From Azolla pinnata (Eukaryota; Streptophyta; Polypodiopsida; Salviniales; Salviniaceae), in the NCBI GenBank assembly GCA_037176905.1, contig JBBBWG010030666.1:6943-48236 (forward strand): 41,294 nucleotides of DNA, in the 5' to 3' direction. The position numbers and the translations under genes are program-made. Under the pieces are notes generated by a model that ran no database searches, was not told the origin of the DNA, and saw nothing but the letters and a program-made list of their open reading frames with translations. Numbering within the stretch: position 1 is the first letter of the stretch; each line of letters opens with the position of its first letter. Shown here piece after piece: positions 31,601 to 41,294 of this stretch.

Positions 31601-34600
31601 AAGCTTTATCATTGTGTCTTTGTAGAGAATGTATATGTCCGATAGCCTTCCAAAGAACACTAGATATTATACATCACATGGATATGATCCAAAATGGTAC
31701 CTGGAGCATCAATGCTCATTATACAAATACAAGAATGGCAAAACTAACCTTGAGACAATCACAACTATCAGGTTGAGTCTCCAACACTTTCTCGAAGTTT
31801 GACATGGCACTTTTCAGATCATTCAGCTTCAATTGGACTTGGCCAAGACCTGTAGTAGATTTCAGGAAATGGTCAAAACATTCTAATATAATGAAACTAC
31901 TCATTAATAGTCTACAATCTACTCCTTGCATAGCCTAATCAAGGGGAGATTAGATTTAACTGAACCAGAAGATCAGAGAAAAGCCCAAGGGATTGTGCAA
32001 AGGCAAATATCTGGCAATAAGATATGAAAAAGTTACTAAGTGTGGATGCACAGGTGTGCTCAATCAACAAGGGGATAGAAATTCAACAAGATTTGAAAAT
32101 TCATTTTCTATAGAAAGTGAGAGAGAACAGATTTTGTAACTCATTGGTAAGAGCATGTCTTCAATAAGAAGAGAACTGACGTATCCAAGATCTGCCCAGA
32201 AGGAGGGTTACTCTAGGCCACTAACAGGAAATCCATTATTTTCCTCCGATAATGATGGGACATTGGGCATGCAAACAAGAGTATCATGGGGAAGTTGCAC
32301 TGCTGATCCTGGTAGACACTGTATGATTAGATTTTGTTTTTTCAAATTTACCAAGGAACAATGAAAAAAAAAGATCAGCATGTTATAGAGGTGGCAGTAG
32401 CATGTTGCTTGATACTCAAAACCCAAGAATGGCCAACAAAAGCCTGTAGCAGGGTGCATTCTGAGGAATAGCAATTTTATTTGGTGCTGCGAGAAGGATG
32501 CCTGATGATTCTTCAGATTGAAATATTTAGGCCTCGCTAAACATTGTAGAGACTACAGTGGGTCCCTGGTGATCATGTTTGGAAGAATCCATGAGAAGAT
32601 AATAAGCTCTTCTTTTTCCACAATTCCGTTAAAAGTTGAAAAGATTAAATTTGGGTACTAAATTCAGTGATGAGGATTTGGGAAGAGCAGAGTATTATAC
32701 ATAATTTCTTCAAATCCTTTGGGTTGATTTACATAAGGTACATAGTCAATTGCCAGTACAGGCATTGATTTTCAGATTCACTGTTAATGCTTTTTGTACA
32801 AAATTTGCTCTCACTATTCGATATCAGCGGCATTATCTGAGGGATTGCCCTCATACAGTACAGGTAATTCTGTAAATGTTCCAAAAGCAAAAGGGTGGAA
32901 TTGATAGTATCCCAGTGAATGGAAGTTTGAATTCTTTCGGATGAACATATAGGTTCTTTTGATAATGTTTCAGGCCAAACAAAACCAATTTCAAGAACAA
33001 ATTTGACCAACTCTCAGACTTCCCTAATAAATGCCATGCCCATGGAAGAGCAAAGGCTATACTCAGATTCCACTTGTAAAGAGTTATGGCCTTGATATCT
33101 GGATGTACAGCTTGGCACTAGTAATATGGCTGGAAATGGTTCTTAGAGTGAAAGCATGATATGATCAAATTCAAAGCCAGGTAGATGCACCCATTTTAAG
33201 AAGAGTGGCTTTTCATGTTCTAAGCAAAGGAAAACCACGTTATGATCTTTCTAAAATGACAATGCATTGGAACTTTCATTCTTCCAATACGCTGCGGATC
33301 GTTATGGGTTTCTGTAAACACTTCAATAACTAATACATGATACATTTTCATTTAAAGACGAAGATTAATCAACCTCAACTTGATTTCATAAAGTCAAAAT
33401 TTTGGCTTGTTCATACACATGTGATATGTGGACATCTGGTTTACCCAACAATTCTACATACAAACTCAAGAAGTAAATCACATCAATAATTTGCCCACAC
33501 ATGCTCATATTTCCATTCCACAGCCAACCCTACATTATGAGCATTGAATTGCAACAAGAATTTAGAGAAATACATGGGATTAAAAACTAATACACTCACC
33601 ATAAAATGGTAGAACAAAGTCTTTTGGGCTTTTCAGCTCCTTTACAGATGCTTGATAATATTTAGCTGCAGTTTCATAGTCGCCCTGTGCACAATATGAT
33701 GAAAATATGGTTAAGCGCATCTAGAACATGATCCAACTTGGACAAGTTACCCAACTTTCTTGGAACAACTACTAAATTTCTTGAAACAACTTAAGAAATA
33801 CTGGTATTCAAATTTGTCTCTTTCTGTACATGTCTCAACGGTAAAAAAGCAATTTGTCTTTACAATACTTTGTGACAAAATGCCCATTGTCATCTGTTAC
33901 CTCAACGTGTTCACTCTCTCTCATTCTTCCAGTGTTCTGTTATTCCCCAGAATCCAGCTGATGTCGTCCTAAATTCACATATATATTTTTTTATCACTTC
34001 ACAAAATGAATAGGGGGCCTTGAATACCCCAGATACTTGCTAAGATTGTTCCTTTGGTAGAAGCAGAGATAAATGCTACAAATGGCTAGTTTCACCTAAA
34101 GATGAGGTGAAAGATAATTAAAACTTTATCTAAAGCTGAGTGTGATAGTTACAAGTATGATTGACACCTTCCATATTACAGAACTAAGTTTGCAGAACTG
34201 ATGCTGCATTTCAATCACCAGATTTGGTGAATTTTTAACTAATAGAAAGCCTGAATTCAGCTTGCTAGAAGTCTAAATTCCTTGTAGCTGTAAAAACACC
34301 AATAGAAGAGCCTATAGCTCACGAGTGTCAATTGAAAATTTGATTAGATACTATTTAAGCAGACTACTGTGTGTTTAATCAGCTGGTCTTCACATATCAA
34401 TGATATTTTGTTCAATCAACAGTATTATCATATACACATCTACAATGAAGATAAGCTCCTTTAGATGTGGCCATTGCAGATATCCAAAATTTGTTTTGTT
34501 TCACATGAATACACAAATCATATTGAGAGAAAGTATTTGCTTTAACAAATGCTAAAAGAATGAAGATATTTAGACCCTCAAAAGTTCCGCTGCCTATCTG

Positions 34601-37600
34601 CTTAAATGAGCAATGAATCTGGGAAGTGCTCATTTCATGATAAAAACAAGTAGCAGCATTGGAAACCAAAACCATTAAGAAAGCTAAAAAGTAAAAAACA
34701 TAAGTTTTAGACGATCCAAATTATGAAGTTTAGTAATTCCTGTTAGTTGATACCACATATATTCACAAGAAAACAAAACACTTCCAGCACAAAGCGAACC
34801 TTTTCATGATAAGATCTTGCAATATTGTAAAAAGAATGAGACTTTAGAATTGGATTGACTGTTGATGCCAAGGCAGCCTCCATAAGTTGTTCAACCAGAA
34901 AGTGTTGCCCTGTGAAGAAGTAATGGTTGGCCAGATGATTCAATGCCATGGTACAGTATGGATATATTTCATAAGCTTTAGCCAACTTCTCTAACCCTTC
35001 CCGAACCCCTTCAGCTGCAATTTGAATCCCATAAGTATTAATACATCAATCATCTAATATTTGCAAGCATGGGCTAAATCACTAAACTCACGTTCATTGG
35101 TATTCAAATCCATCACACCCAACGCTACCAGAGCTTCAACATTCTCGGGATCCAACTGCCATAAAAACCAACACATGAAAGAAAGAAATATATCTTGATA
35201 TCCTTCCAGAGGCTAGAATCGCCTAAAAGACCAAACAAGAGATCATGTTTTCTCTTTAAGCACAACTCAAAATAAGTATAATTAGGAATAACATAAAAAT
35301 GACAGAAAAATCTTCTTATTGATGCACTCGAGGTTCACAGCTCATAAAGACTGAAATGTTTTCCCATGGACAATCTCCAGCAACAAGGAATTACTGAAGC
35401 AAGGGATACACCTTTCAATGTGCATTGACATTCCTACCAACATTGTACTGACAAATCTTGTGATATCACAATGAATATGGATAGATTAGATTAGATAGCA
35501 GGAACAAAGAATGACCATGGTGATTCTCCTAGAGTTGCAAACCTCGAATATGCCGGTAGAAAGGATAAATCACAAGTGACTCTATGAGATCCCCTCGATG
35601 AGTAGCATCGACACAAAACATGCCACTACGTGTATCACATGCCTGTACCATAGAGGTAAATACAGCTACTCAACCAGCTCCTAGTGCTACTTGGCATCCA
35701 TGGTTGGGGTACTGATTACTATCTACATTCCATTACATTAGGGAGTTAATATGGTAAGTCTCAAAGTACAGCGATATCTATGTTTTTGAAGGTGTCCATA
35801 AACTACCTGAAAAGTTTCCTACAATGGCCATGCTGCCATTGCAATTCTATATTGTCATGTGTAAGGCCTTGCAAGCCAAAAATCATCATGCAATTGTTCT
35901 ACCATCTCTGTGGATATCCCATTTTTCTTCCTTTCTAGCAGTATCTACCTTGGGAATGTTTTCTTTGCAATCAAGCTTACACTTGTTAATTCTGGTTACT
36001 ATAGGCATGAAAAGAACTAAGCCTGCACTGAAAGTAGGTGTATCTTTAAGATCTAGAACTAATAGTTACAACCGATTTTCCATAGACCAATGAAGAGCAT
36101 AGAATTTAAGATTGGCCATGGTGTGTTTATTGCTTGATCAAGTGAATTATGATAGAAAAACAATCATTAAATTTACATTGAAACTTACATGCGCTAAATT
36201 CAAATCATAGCCTCATGAATGATTAGATTTATTTATGATAGCTATAAGATGGAATATAATTACGAGGACATGCTTTCAGTGGTTCACATTAAGCATTGGA
36301 TTGAATCTTGACTAAGATTGTTATGGAGCAACTCATACATATGGATGTATGGTACAGGTTGGGATAAGAACTAAAGGTAGGTAGAATAATTAGCATGGCT
36401 GAAAATGGCTGGGAATCTAGAAGTAACCGGCCACTTATACTTTGCATCTTCATGATATTCTCCACCTTCCCTACATTTAAGAAGGGAAGCCTTGGAGTTG
36501 TATAAAAACCCTTGCAGGGGCAATGTATGAGGCTGTCAGAAGAATACAGAGGGTAGAAAGTACCTTTGGTGACATTTTGGATGAAAACTAGTTGTAAGTT
36601 GAAGTAGCCAGAAAAATTTCCCATAGCACATTTTTTAATAGCCAGGATTATGACATTTGGGCCATGAAGGATACTGTCCCACGAGTGTGCCATGGTGTTA
36701 CATGGACATCTTGTACATATGGTTGAGCATGTCGATGTGAACTACCACTAAGTGGGGTAAAAGTAGGACATCTAAGAGTATGAAGGAGTATATTGTAGAA
36801 TATACATTTGATCCCTATTAGTAGATACTCATAAGCACACTAGTAGTACCTGCAATACTCGCTCAAAAGCTTGGCGAGCTTTCTTCATTTGTCCAAGGCG
36901 ATATCGGCAAATGCCTAAACCAAGTCTTACAGCAGGTGGGCAATGTGGATGAGCACGTAGAGCTCTCTGTCATAACAGGAATCAAAGAGCCATTTTCAAA
37001 AAGAATAGCCTGCCAAAACTGCAAACACCAATATGCCTACCTTATAAAGCTCTAATGACTCCTGAAAATGCCCTCGATGGAACTCGACACAAGCCTGTTG
37101 TCAAACAATAATCTTATGAGGCAAAACATATGAAGGTCATTCAACATGACCAAATGCACAGCAATTTACCTGACCCAAAAGTGCAGGAACATTATCTGGC
37201 CTCCCATCCAGCACAATTTTGAAAACATCTGAGGATTGATCAAGATCACCCTTCGCCAACAACAATTGTCCTGGCAAAAATAAAGATCAATGCTAAAACA
37301 TAGAACAAACAGCAAATCTTAGAAGGTTCATATATCGATTACCAGAGAAGAAAGACTAACCTTTACCAACAAATGTCGTTGGCTCATCCTGATCTATTCT
37401 TGAGGCCTTATTATAGTATTGTGTTGCACGGATAAAATGCTCTTCCCTCTCTCGTTGTTTTGTTTCAACCTTTCCAAGATTGCTATGGTATGCTCCAAGA
37501 GCATTAAGGATGGCAATGCGGTCATACTTTTCATCACTATAGTAGTCATCGATTTCTGTTCCAAAAGGGCACGGTAGAGCATATACTTTAAGATCCATAA

Positions 37601-40176
37601 ACAAGATATGACGATTACTGAGTATTTCACATCATAATGTAACACAATGTATATCTTGAAGCAAAGTCCTGTATTTCCTGATCTTAAACAGTTTCTTTCA
37701 TAGATGACATGAATTTCCAAGTCATTAATATAACCTACTTCCGTATTGATAGATTTGTATGAAATATTGTATCGGTGCTGCCATGCAAACATGTACAGAA
37801 ACAACATACAAGTATTTCAATCACTATTTTCAATACTGAAATAAGAAAAAAGCATACATTTATTGCCTTCCAAGAGGCCAAAACGTCATCGGAGAATAGA
37901 AGAGAAGAAATAGGTATCAACAGGTAACACCTCTGAAAAATCTGTCAGAGATTACAGCCACTTTTTGCCAGCATATCAATGAAAGTGAGTCAATATGTAT
38001 GTGGAAAGTAGGTAACATTCAGAAGGTTTCTCAATTAAATAGAATAAATGGTTTCTACCTTCAGAAAAACTTGAATGTAATTCTTGACCATATTAACAAA
38101 ATGTGTCTTCAGAATCATGAGGCTAACAAAATGCCACAATGGGTGAGATCAATGAATCCGATCATGTGCATTTGTCACCATAGGATGCAAACTATGTATA
38201 AATGCACAGAAAATGCTGTTCCAGTATGTCTAGGAACATGTTTCAGGTGACGAACAGGGTACTCACCTCAGGTAATGATTCTTGATAATATTTTTATAGC
38301 TATTTAACTTTCTTGTTCAACGAACAATTTGCAATGTCTGCATCAAATTGTTGTTAAATATGTTCTCTTTTGACTGCAGTTGGATCATTGCATTCCAACA
38401 TTCGTTGAATTCACAACTCCTTGGTGAGGCTTTGTCACACAAGATATTGTTGGTCCTACAATAGAAATGCATGGATTGATTGCTCCAGGCTCCAGCATAC
38501 CAAACTATGCGAGAGATATAACTCCAGATTTAGTAAATGGGTCACCTTTCAGCATTCCATCCGTTATTACACAACCAGGTAAACACTTCGATCATCTCTT
38601 GATTGAAGCGGTATTAATTACGCTTTACATGCCCTCTGCTAGTAACCACTAGCTACTTTGAAAATGAAGATATTATGCAATGCAAATCTTTTGTTGCCAT
38701 TTGTATGGTTCTTGCACATTGCTGCATGCCCTACACATCCTTTGCACAAGATGTAAGACCTATGTTACTATCACGGTGGAGAATAATCACGCCTCTTCCA
38801 CACATGCGTCATGCAAGGCTTTGACTCCGGCTCTTCTGAAGGGACGAGGAGGAAGAATCCACTGCATGTCTACCACAATGCACATCTATTGAAGCAATCA
38901 TCAAATTCTTCCAGCCAAAGAGAAACTTTACTTACATATACAAGGTGCAATCCTGTTCATGAGCAATACTGTACCTGGACTTGAGCCTTCTTCCAAAATC
39001 TGTAAAAACTCTTTGACTTTCCCTTGCTTGAAATATTCTCTCTATAAGAAAGCAAGGCAAAGAGGGAGAAATTAGCTTAACCCACAGTGTTTCTTCACAG
39101 AAGACTGAAGAAACGGAAAGAAGAATACAATGGTAAAGATCACATCTGCAAAATATATGCATGTGTTGGCTTCATGGCAGAATAGGTAGGTACAGATGAA
39201 TGAGTAAATTGGCCATCGGTGATGGAGAAACTCCAAGAGAGAGAAAATCCGGATGCATCATTCAGCCAGGGGATAACATGCATAATATGATGAGACCAGT
39301 GTCAATAACAGGCATAATATGCCATGCAAACATGCCAGTTATCCGCACTGAAAAAGCACAAATTATTATTTTCGCATGGGCAATAAATTTTTTTATGGCG
39401 TAAGCAATGCTCGTATGAAAATTGAAATTTGTTTCCAGAATGCATGGAGAATTCCCATGAAACATGATTTCCCATGGCCAAATGAACTCAATCCAGTGAG
39501 ATGTAGAATATGAAATGTTCAGGAAGAGAGTTTCTCCTTGCAATGGTATATCCACATTGAAACAAATAGGAGACATTTTCTGAGGTGCATTCTTCAAAAT
39601 AAATGCTCGTTTGTGAAAATTAACTTCTACACCAGATTTCTTATCCATTGTAATACATCAAAATACTCCAACATGAAACATCTCTCGATATTTTGGCATG
39701 CTCCCTCGAATTCGATAACACATAACTAGCAATAGAAATCGGCAGCTTGTGGCATAGATGATCTCTTGGTCTTTCAATGCATACAATTCGAGATGGATAC
39801 AGACTGAAGACAGCATTTGGTGCAGTGAGAAACAGAAGCCGACATGAATTCTCTCAGGAACTTGAGTAGTGCGATCGATAAAAAGCACATCAGAGGCCTT
39901 ACATAATCCGACATCTGTCTTCCCTTGCTTCGTTCGACTAAAGGGATTCAGGTGAGAGATGTTCCTTTCTCCACTGTCTAGGGGGGAGGGGAGAGAGAGG
40001 GAGAGAGAGAGAAGGGGGGGGAAGAGGGGGCTTACTGCGAAGACGAGCCAGAGGTTGAGAGGGGCTTGCTCTGCGCGGAGGATGTCCACAATGTCGACTG
40101 CCTCCCGGGGGAGGAGGTCGAGGTCCACGCGCACCTCCTCCGACGAGTTCTGTACGGGGATGTACACGCACGCCAT
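25627..40176 (-). CDS. CTR9: CTR9 homologue, TPR subunit of the Paf1 complex (VIP6/ELF8 in Arabidopsis), complete
   Basis: Twenty-three GT-AG exons (5' to 3'): 40176-40036, 39041-38975, 37555-37361, 37270-37170, 37094-37041, 36966-36850, 35155-35092, 35014-34800, 33684-33600, 31849-31749, 31646-31554, 30556-30488, 30392-30300, 30220-29951, 29869-29789, 29428-29270, 29201-29106, 28643-28542, 28462-28355, 27656-27432, 27331-27065, 26981-26910, 26112-25627. Total 3261 nt, 1086 aa; Arabidopsis CTR9 is close to this length. The N-terminus MACVYIPVQNSSEEVRV matches plant CTR9. Tetratricopeptide repeats span about residues 1-790 (e.g. KARQAFERVLQLDPENVEAL, GLGQVQLKLNDL, LARTYYEAEQWQDCK). Residues ~815-925 form a charged Lys/Glu/Gln coiled coil (EEAKRKAEEER). 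The last exon is a Lys/Arg block followed by an acidic Ser-rich tail ending DSESE. Family role: nuclear scaffold of Paf1C, which couples Pol II elongation to histone modification; in Arabidopsis it is needed for FLC expression. Function by homology. Confidence 0.97.
28640..28945. repeat. Duplicated intron-exon boundary relic in CTR9 intron 17
   Basis: The exon 18 acceptor region at 28644-28679 (CCTTCAACCACATACAATGC, then TTATCATCAGC) recurs at 28901-28937. The second copy is preceded by TTTTTCTAGAATAGTACC, which copies the exon 17 donor region (TTATTCTAGAAAAGTACC at about 29090-29106). The coding parts of both exons are missing from this copy. The real splice sites remain intact. Confidence 0.7.
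39975..40030. repeat. G/GA-rich purine tract in CTR9 intron 1
   Basis: GGGGGGAGGGGAGAGAGAGG then more GA units and GGGGGGGG. On the gene strand it is a C/T-rich run just after the exon 1 donor. Confidence 0.8.
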
Positions 40177-40247
40177 CGCCGTCACTCTGCTCCCGCGGTC
40201 TCTGTGTGTGTCGAGCTCGCTCGATGACGACGATGGAGAACACACAG

Positions 40248-40362
40248 ACTCTTCTTCTTCTTCTTCTTCTTCTTCTTCTTCTTCTTCTTCTTCTTCTTCT
40301 ACTTCTATTCTTCTTCTTCTTCTTCTTCTATTCTTCTTCTTCTTCTTCTTCTTCTTCTTTTC
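40248..40362. repeat. CTT/GAA triplet tract in the CTR9 5' leader
   Basis: About 115 bp of CTT (GAA on the gene strand) with short interruptions, 72-186 bp upstream of the CTR9 ATG. The CTR9 frame stays open through it (poly-Glu, then poly-Arg/Lys) but contains no ATG, so I do not extend the protein. It probably lies in the 5' UTR or core promoter. Confidence 0.88.
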
Positions 40363-40429
40363 TTCTTTCGTTTTCAAAAATTTCTTCGCTTGTTTTGTGC
40401 ATATATTTGGCTCAGCCCTTGTTCTCTGA

Positions 40430-41294
40430 TGTTTTTTGGCTCCTCTGCTGAATGCGAGATCTGTTCAGCTTCACGAATCTGGAGGAGCTCCAATCACTTG
40501 TTTGGGAATGTCGTCCATCGGCATGGTGAATGCTGCTGCCAGCACTGCGAGACAGCTCGTTGTTGGGCCGATGACAATCAGCATGTTGGTTGTGGCGATT
40601 TTGGTTATGGCGATTATGCAGTTGTCAAACAGACAGATCCCTGTTCAACATCCCGATTTTGGTGGAGCTCGCTCCAATCACATGCGTATATGTACATATA
40701 AATTCACTTCTTTGCAAATGTCGTCCATTGGCATGTTGAACCCCAACACTAAGAGATAGCTCGTTGCCCAACCAATGACAATCAACTTGTCGACTGTGGA
40801 GATTATGCAATTGTCACCCCACCAAATATGCGCACGCATTAAGTTCCCTTCTCCGTGCCCTTTCATGAATGTTACCGAACGGTTCCATCTTCTAAGCTAA
40901 ACACCCATGACAGAGCTTGTCGTCGAGGGCCACTGACATCTCATTCTCGAATCTAGTGACTACTCTGTTGCCATTCCTCGACATGATGGATTGTGGAGAT
41001 CATGCAATCACAACTCCCATTGGAATGTACATGCACATAAATGCACTGCTATGTGCCTTTCGTGTGAATGTGTTGCCGATCAACTCCATCTTTCGACCCG
41101 AACTATGTCACCACCATTACTGGATCAATATTGATAAAATTCTCAACATTTATGGATGAGAGGTTAGGCAATCGTGGCCCGTTCGAATGCACCTGGACAT
41201 ACTTCACATACATGTATTGATGAATGGGTATGTATGTCATATGTATGTGATGTCATGATTGGTTTACAATCTAGGATTTAGGCTACTCATACAA
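40430..41294. other. CTR9 upstream region with diverged 150-210 bp tandem repeats
   Basis: Units begin near 40507, 40717, 40868 and 41067. Shared blocks are AATGTCGTCCAT(C/T)GGCATG-like starts, a TGACAATCA element, TTGTGGAGATTATGCAATT-like centres and CATGCACATAAATGCACT-like ends. Divergence is high. No ORF continues across units and no coding gene is seen. It may be an old satellite or a transposon terminal region. The last ~130 bases are unique AT-rich sequence with TATGTATG runs. Confidence 0.6.

Noticed and set aside
39658..40035. Continuation of the CTR9 exon 1 frame past the donor
   Set aside because: Reading on gives a Pro/Ser/Leu low-complexity intron translation, whereas splicing at 40035 to 39041 restores the conserved REYFKQGK segment.
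40036..40377. CTR9 with a 67-residue charged N-terminal extension
   Set aside because: The extension has no ATG (it would begin at a TTG) and is encoded by a microsatellite; MACVYIPVQ at 40176 matches the known start of plant CTR9.

Overview
The window looks like nuclear DNA from a land plant. It has long multi-exon genes with GT-AG introns, TTTAGGG telomere-type repeats, AT-rich introns carrying decayed LINE and Ty1-copia fragments, and many simple repeats. The type of LINE remnant, the long introns (15-16 kb genes with 17-23 exons) and the fairly diverged proteins would suit a seed-free plant such as a lycophyte or fern. That lineage call is only an inference. A 100-N stretch inside a tandem repeat shows this is a scaffolded assembly.

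Three conserved protein genes lie head to tail on the minus strand. (1) At the left edge are the first four exons of a TIC32/retinol-dehydrogenase-like short-chain dehydrogenase (1845 down to 140); the rest lies outside the window. (2) From 22881 down to 7314 is a complete 17-exon gene for a PYROXD2-like FAD-dependent oxidoreductase (574 aa), with one GC-AG intron. (3) From 40176 down to 25627 is a complete 23-exon gene for CTR9 (1086 aa), the TPR scaffold subunit of the Paf1 transcription-elongation complex. I rebuilt all exons by hand. In the two complete genes every splice phase is consistent and the summed coding length is divisible by three.

The other sequence divides as follows. 1846-7313 is a 5.5 kb intergenic region rich in microsatellites (GAA, GTAC, GAT, GATC), with an interstitial telomere repeat and a weak set of exon-like segments on the plus strand. 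The PYROXD2 introns hold tandem duplications, two minus-strand LINE fragments, a plus-strand copia reverse-transcriptase fragment and the assembly gap. 22917-23500, just upstream of PYROXD2, is a GGATTA/GGATTG hexamer array built into a ~165 bp module. 23500-25626 has no recognisable gene. 40177-41294, upstream of CTR9, has a long CTT/GAA tract and then diverged ~150-210 bp tandem repeats.

The three genes have no evident pathway link. They are a redox/SDR enzyme, a probably mitochondrial oxidoreductase and a transcription-elongation factor. I see no bacterial-type operon, CRISPR array, rRNA or convincing tRNA. Nothing here can be defended as a new biological system. The best leads are the orphan plus-strand exon-like segments, the hexamer module at the PYROXD2 5' end, the GC-AG intron and the collapsed tandem array at the gap.
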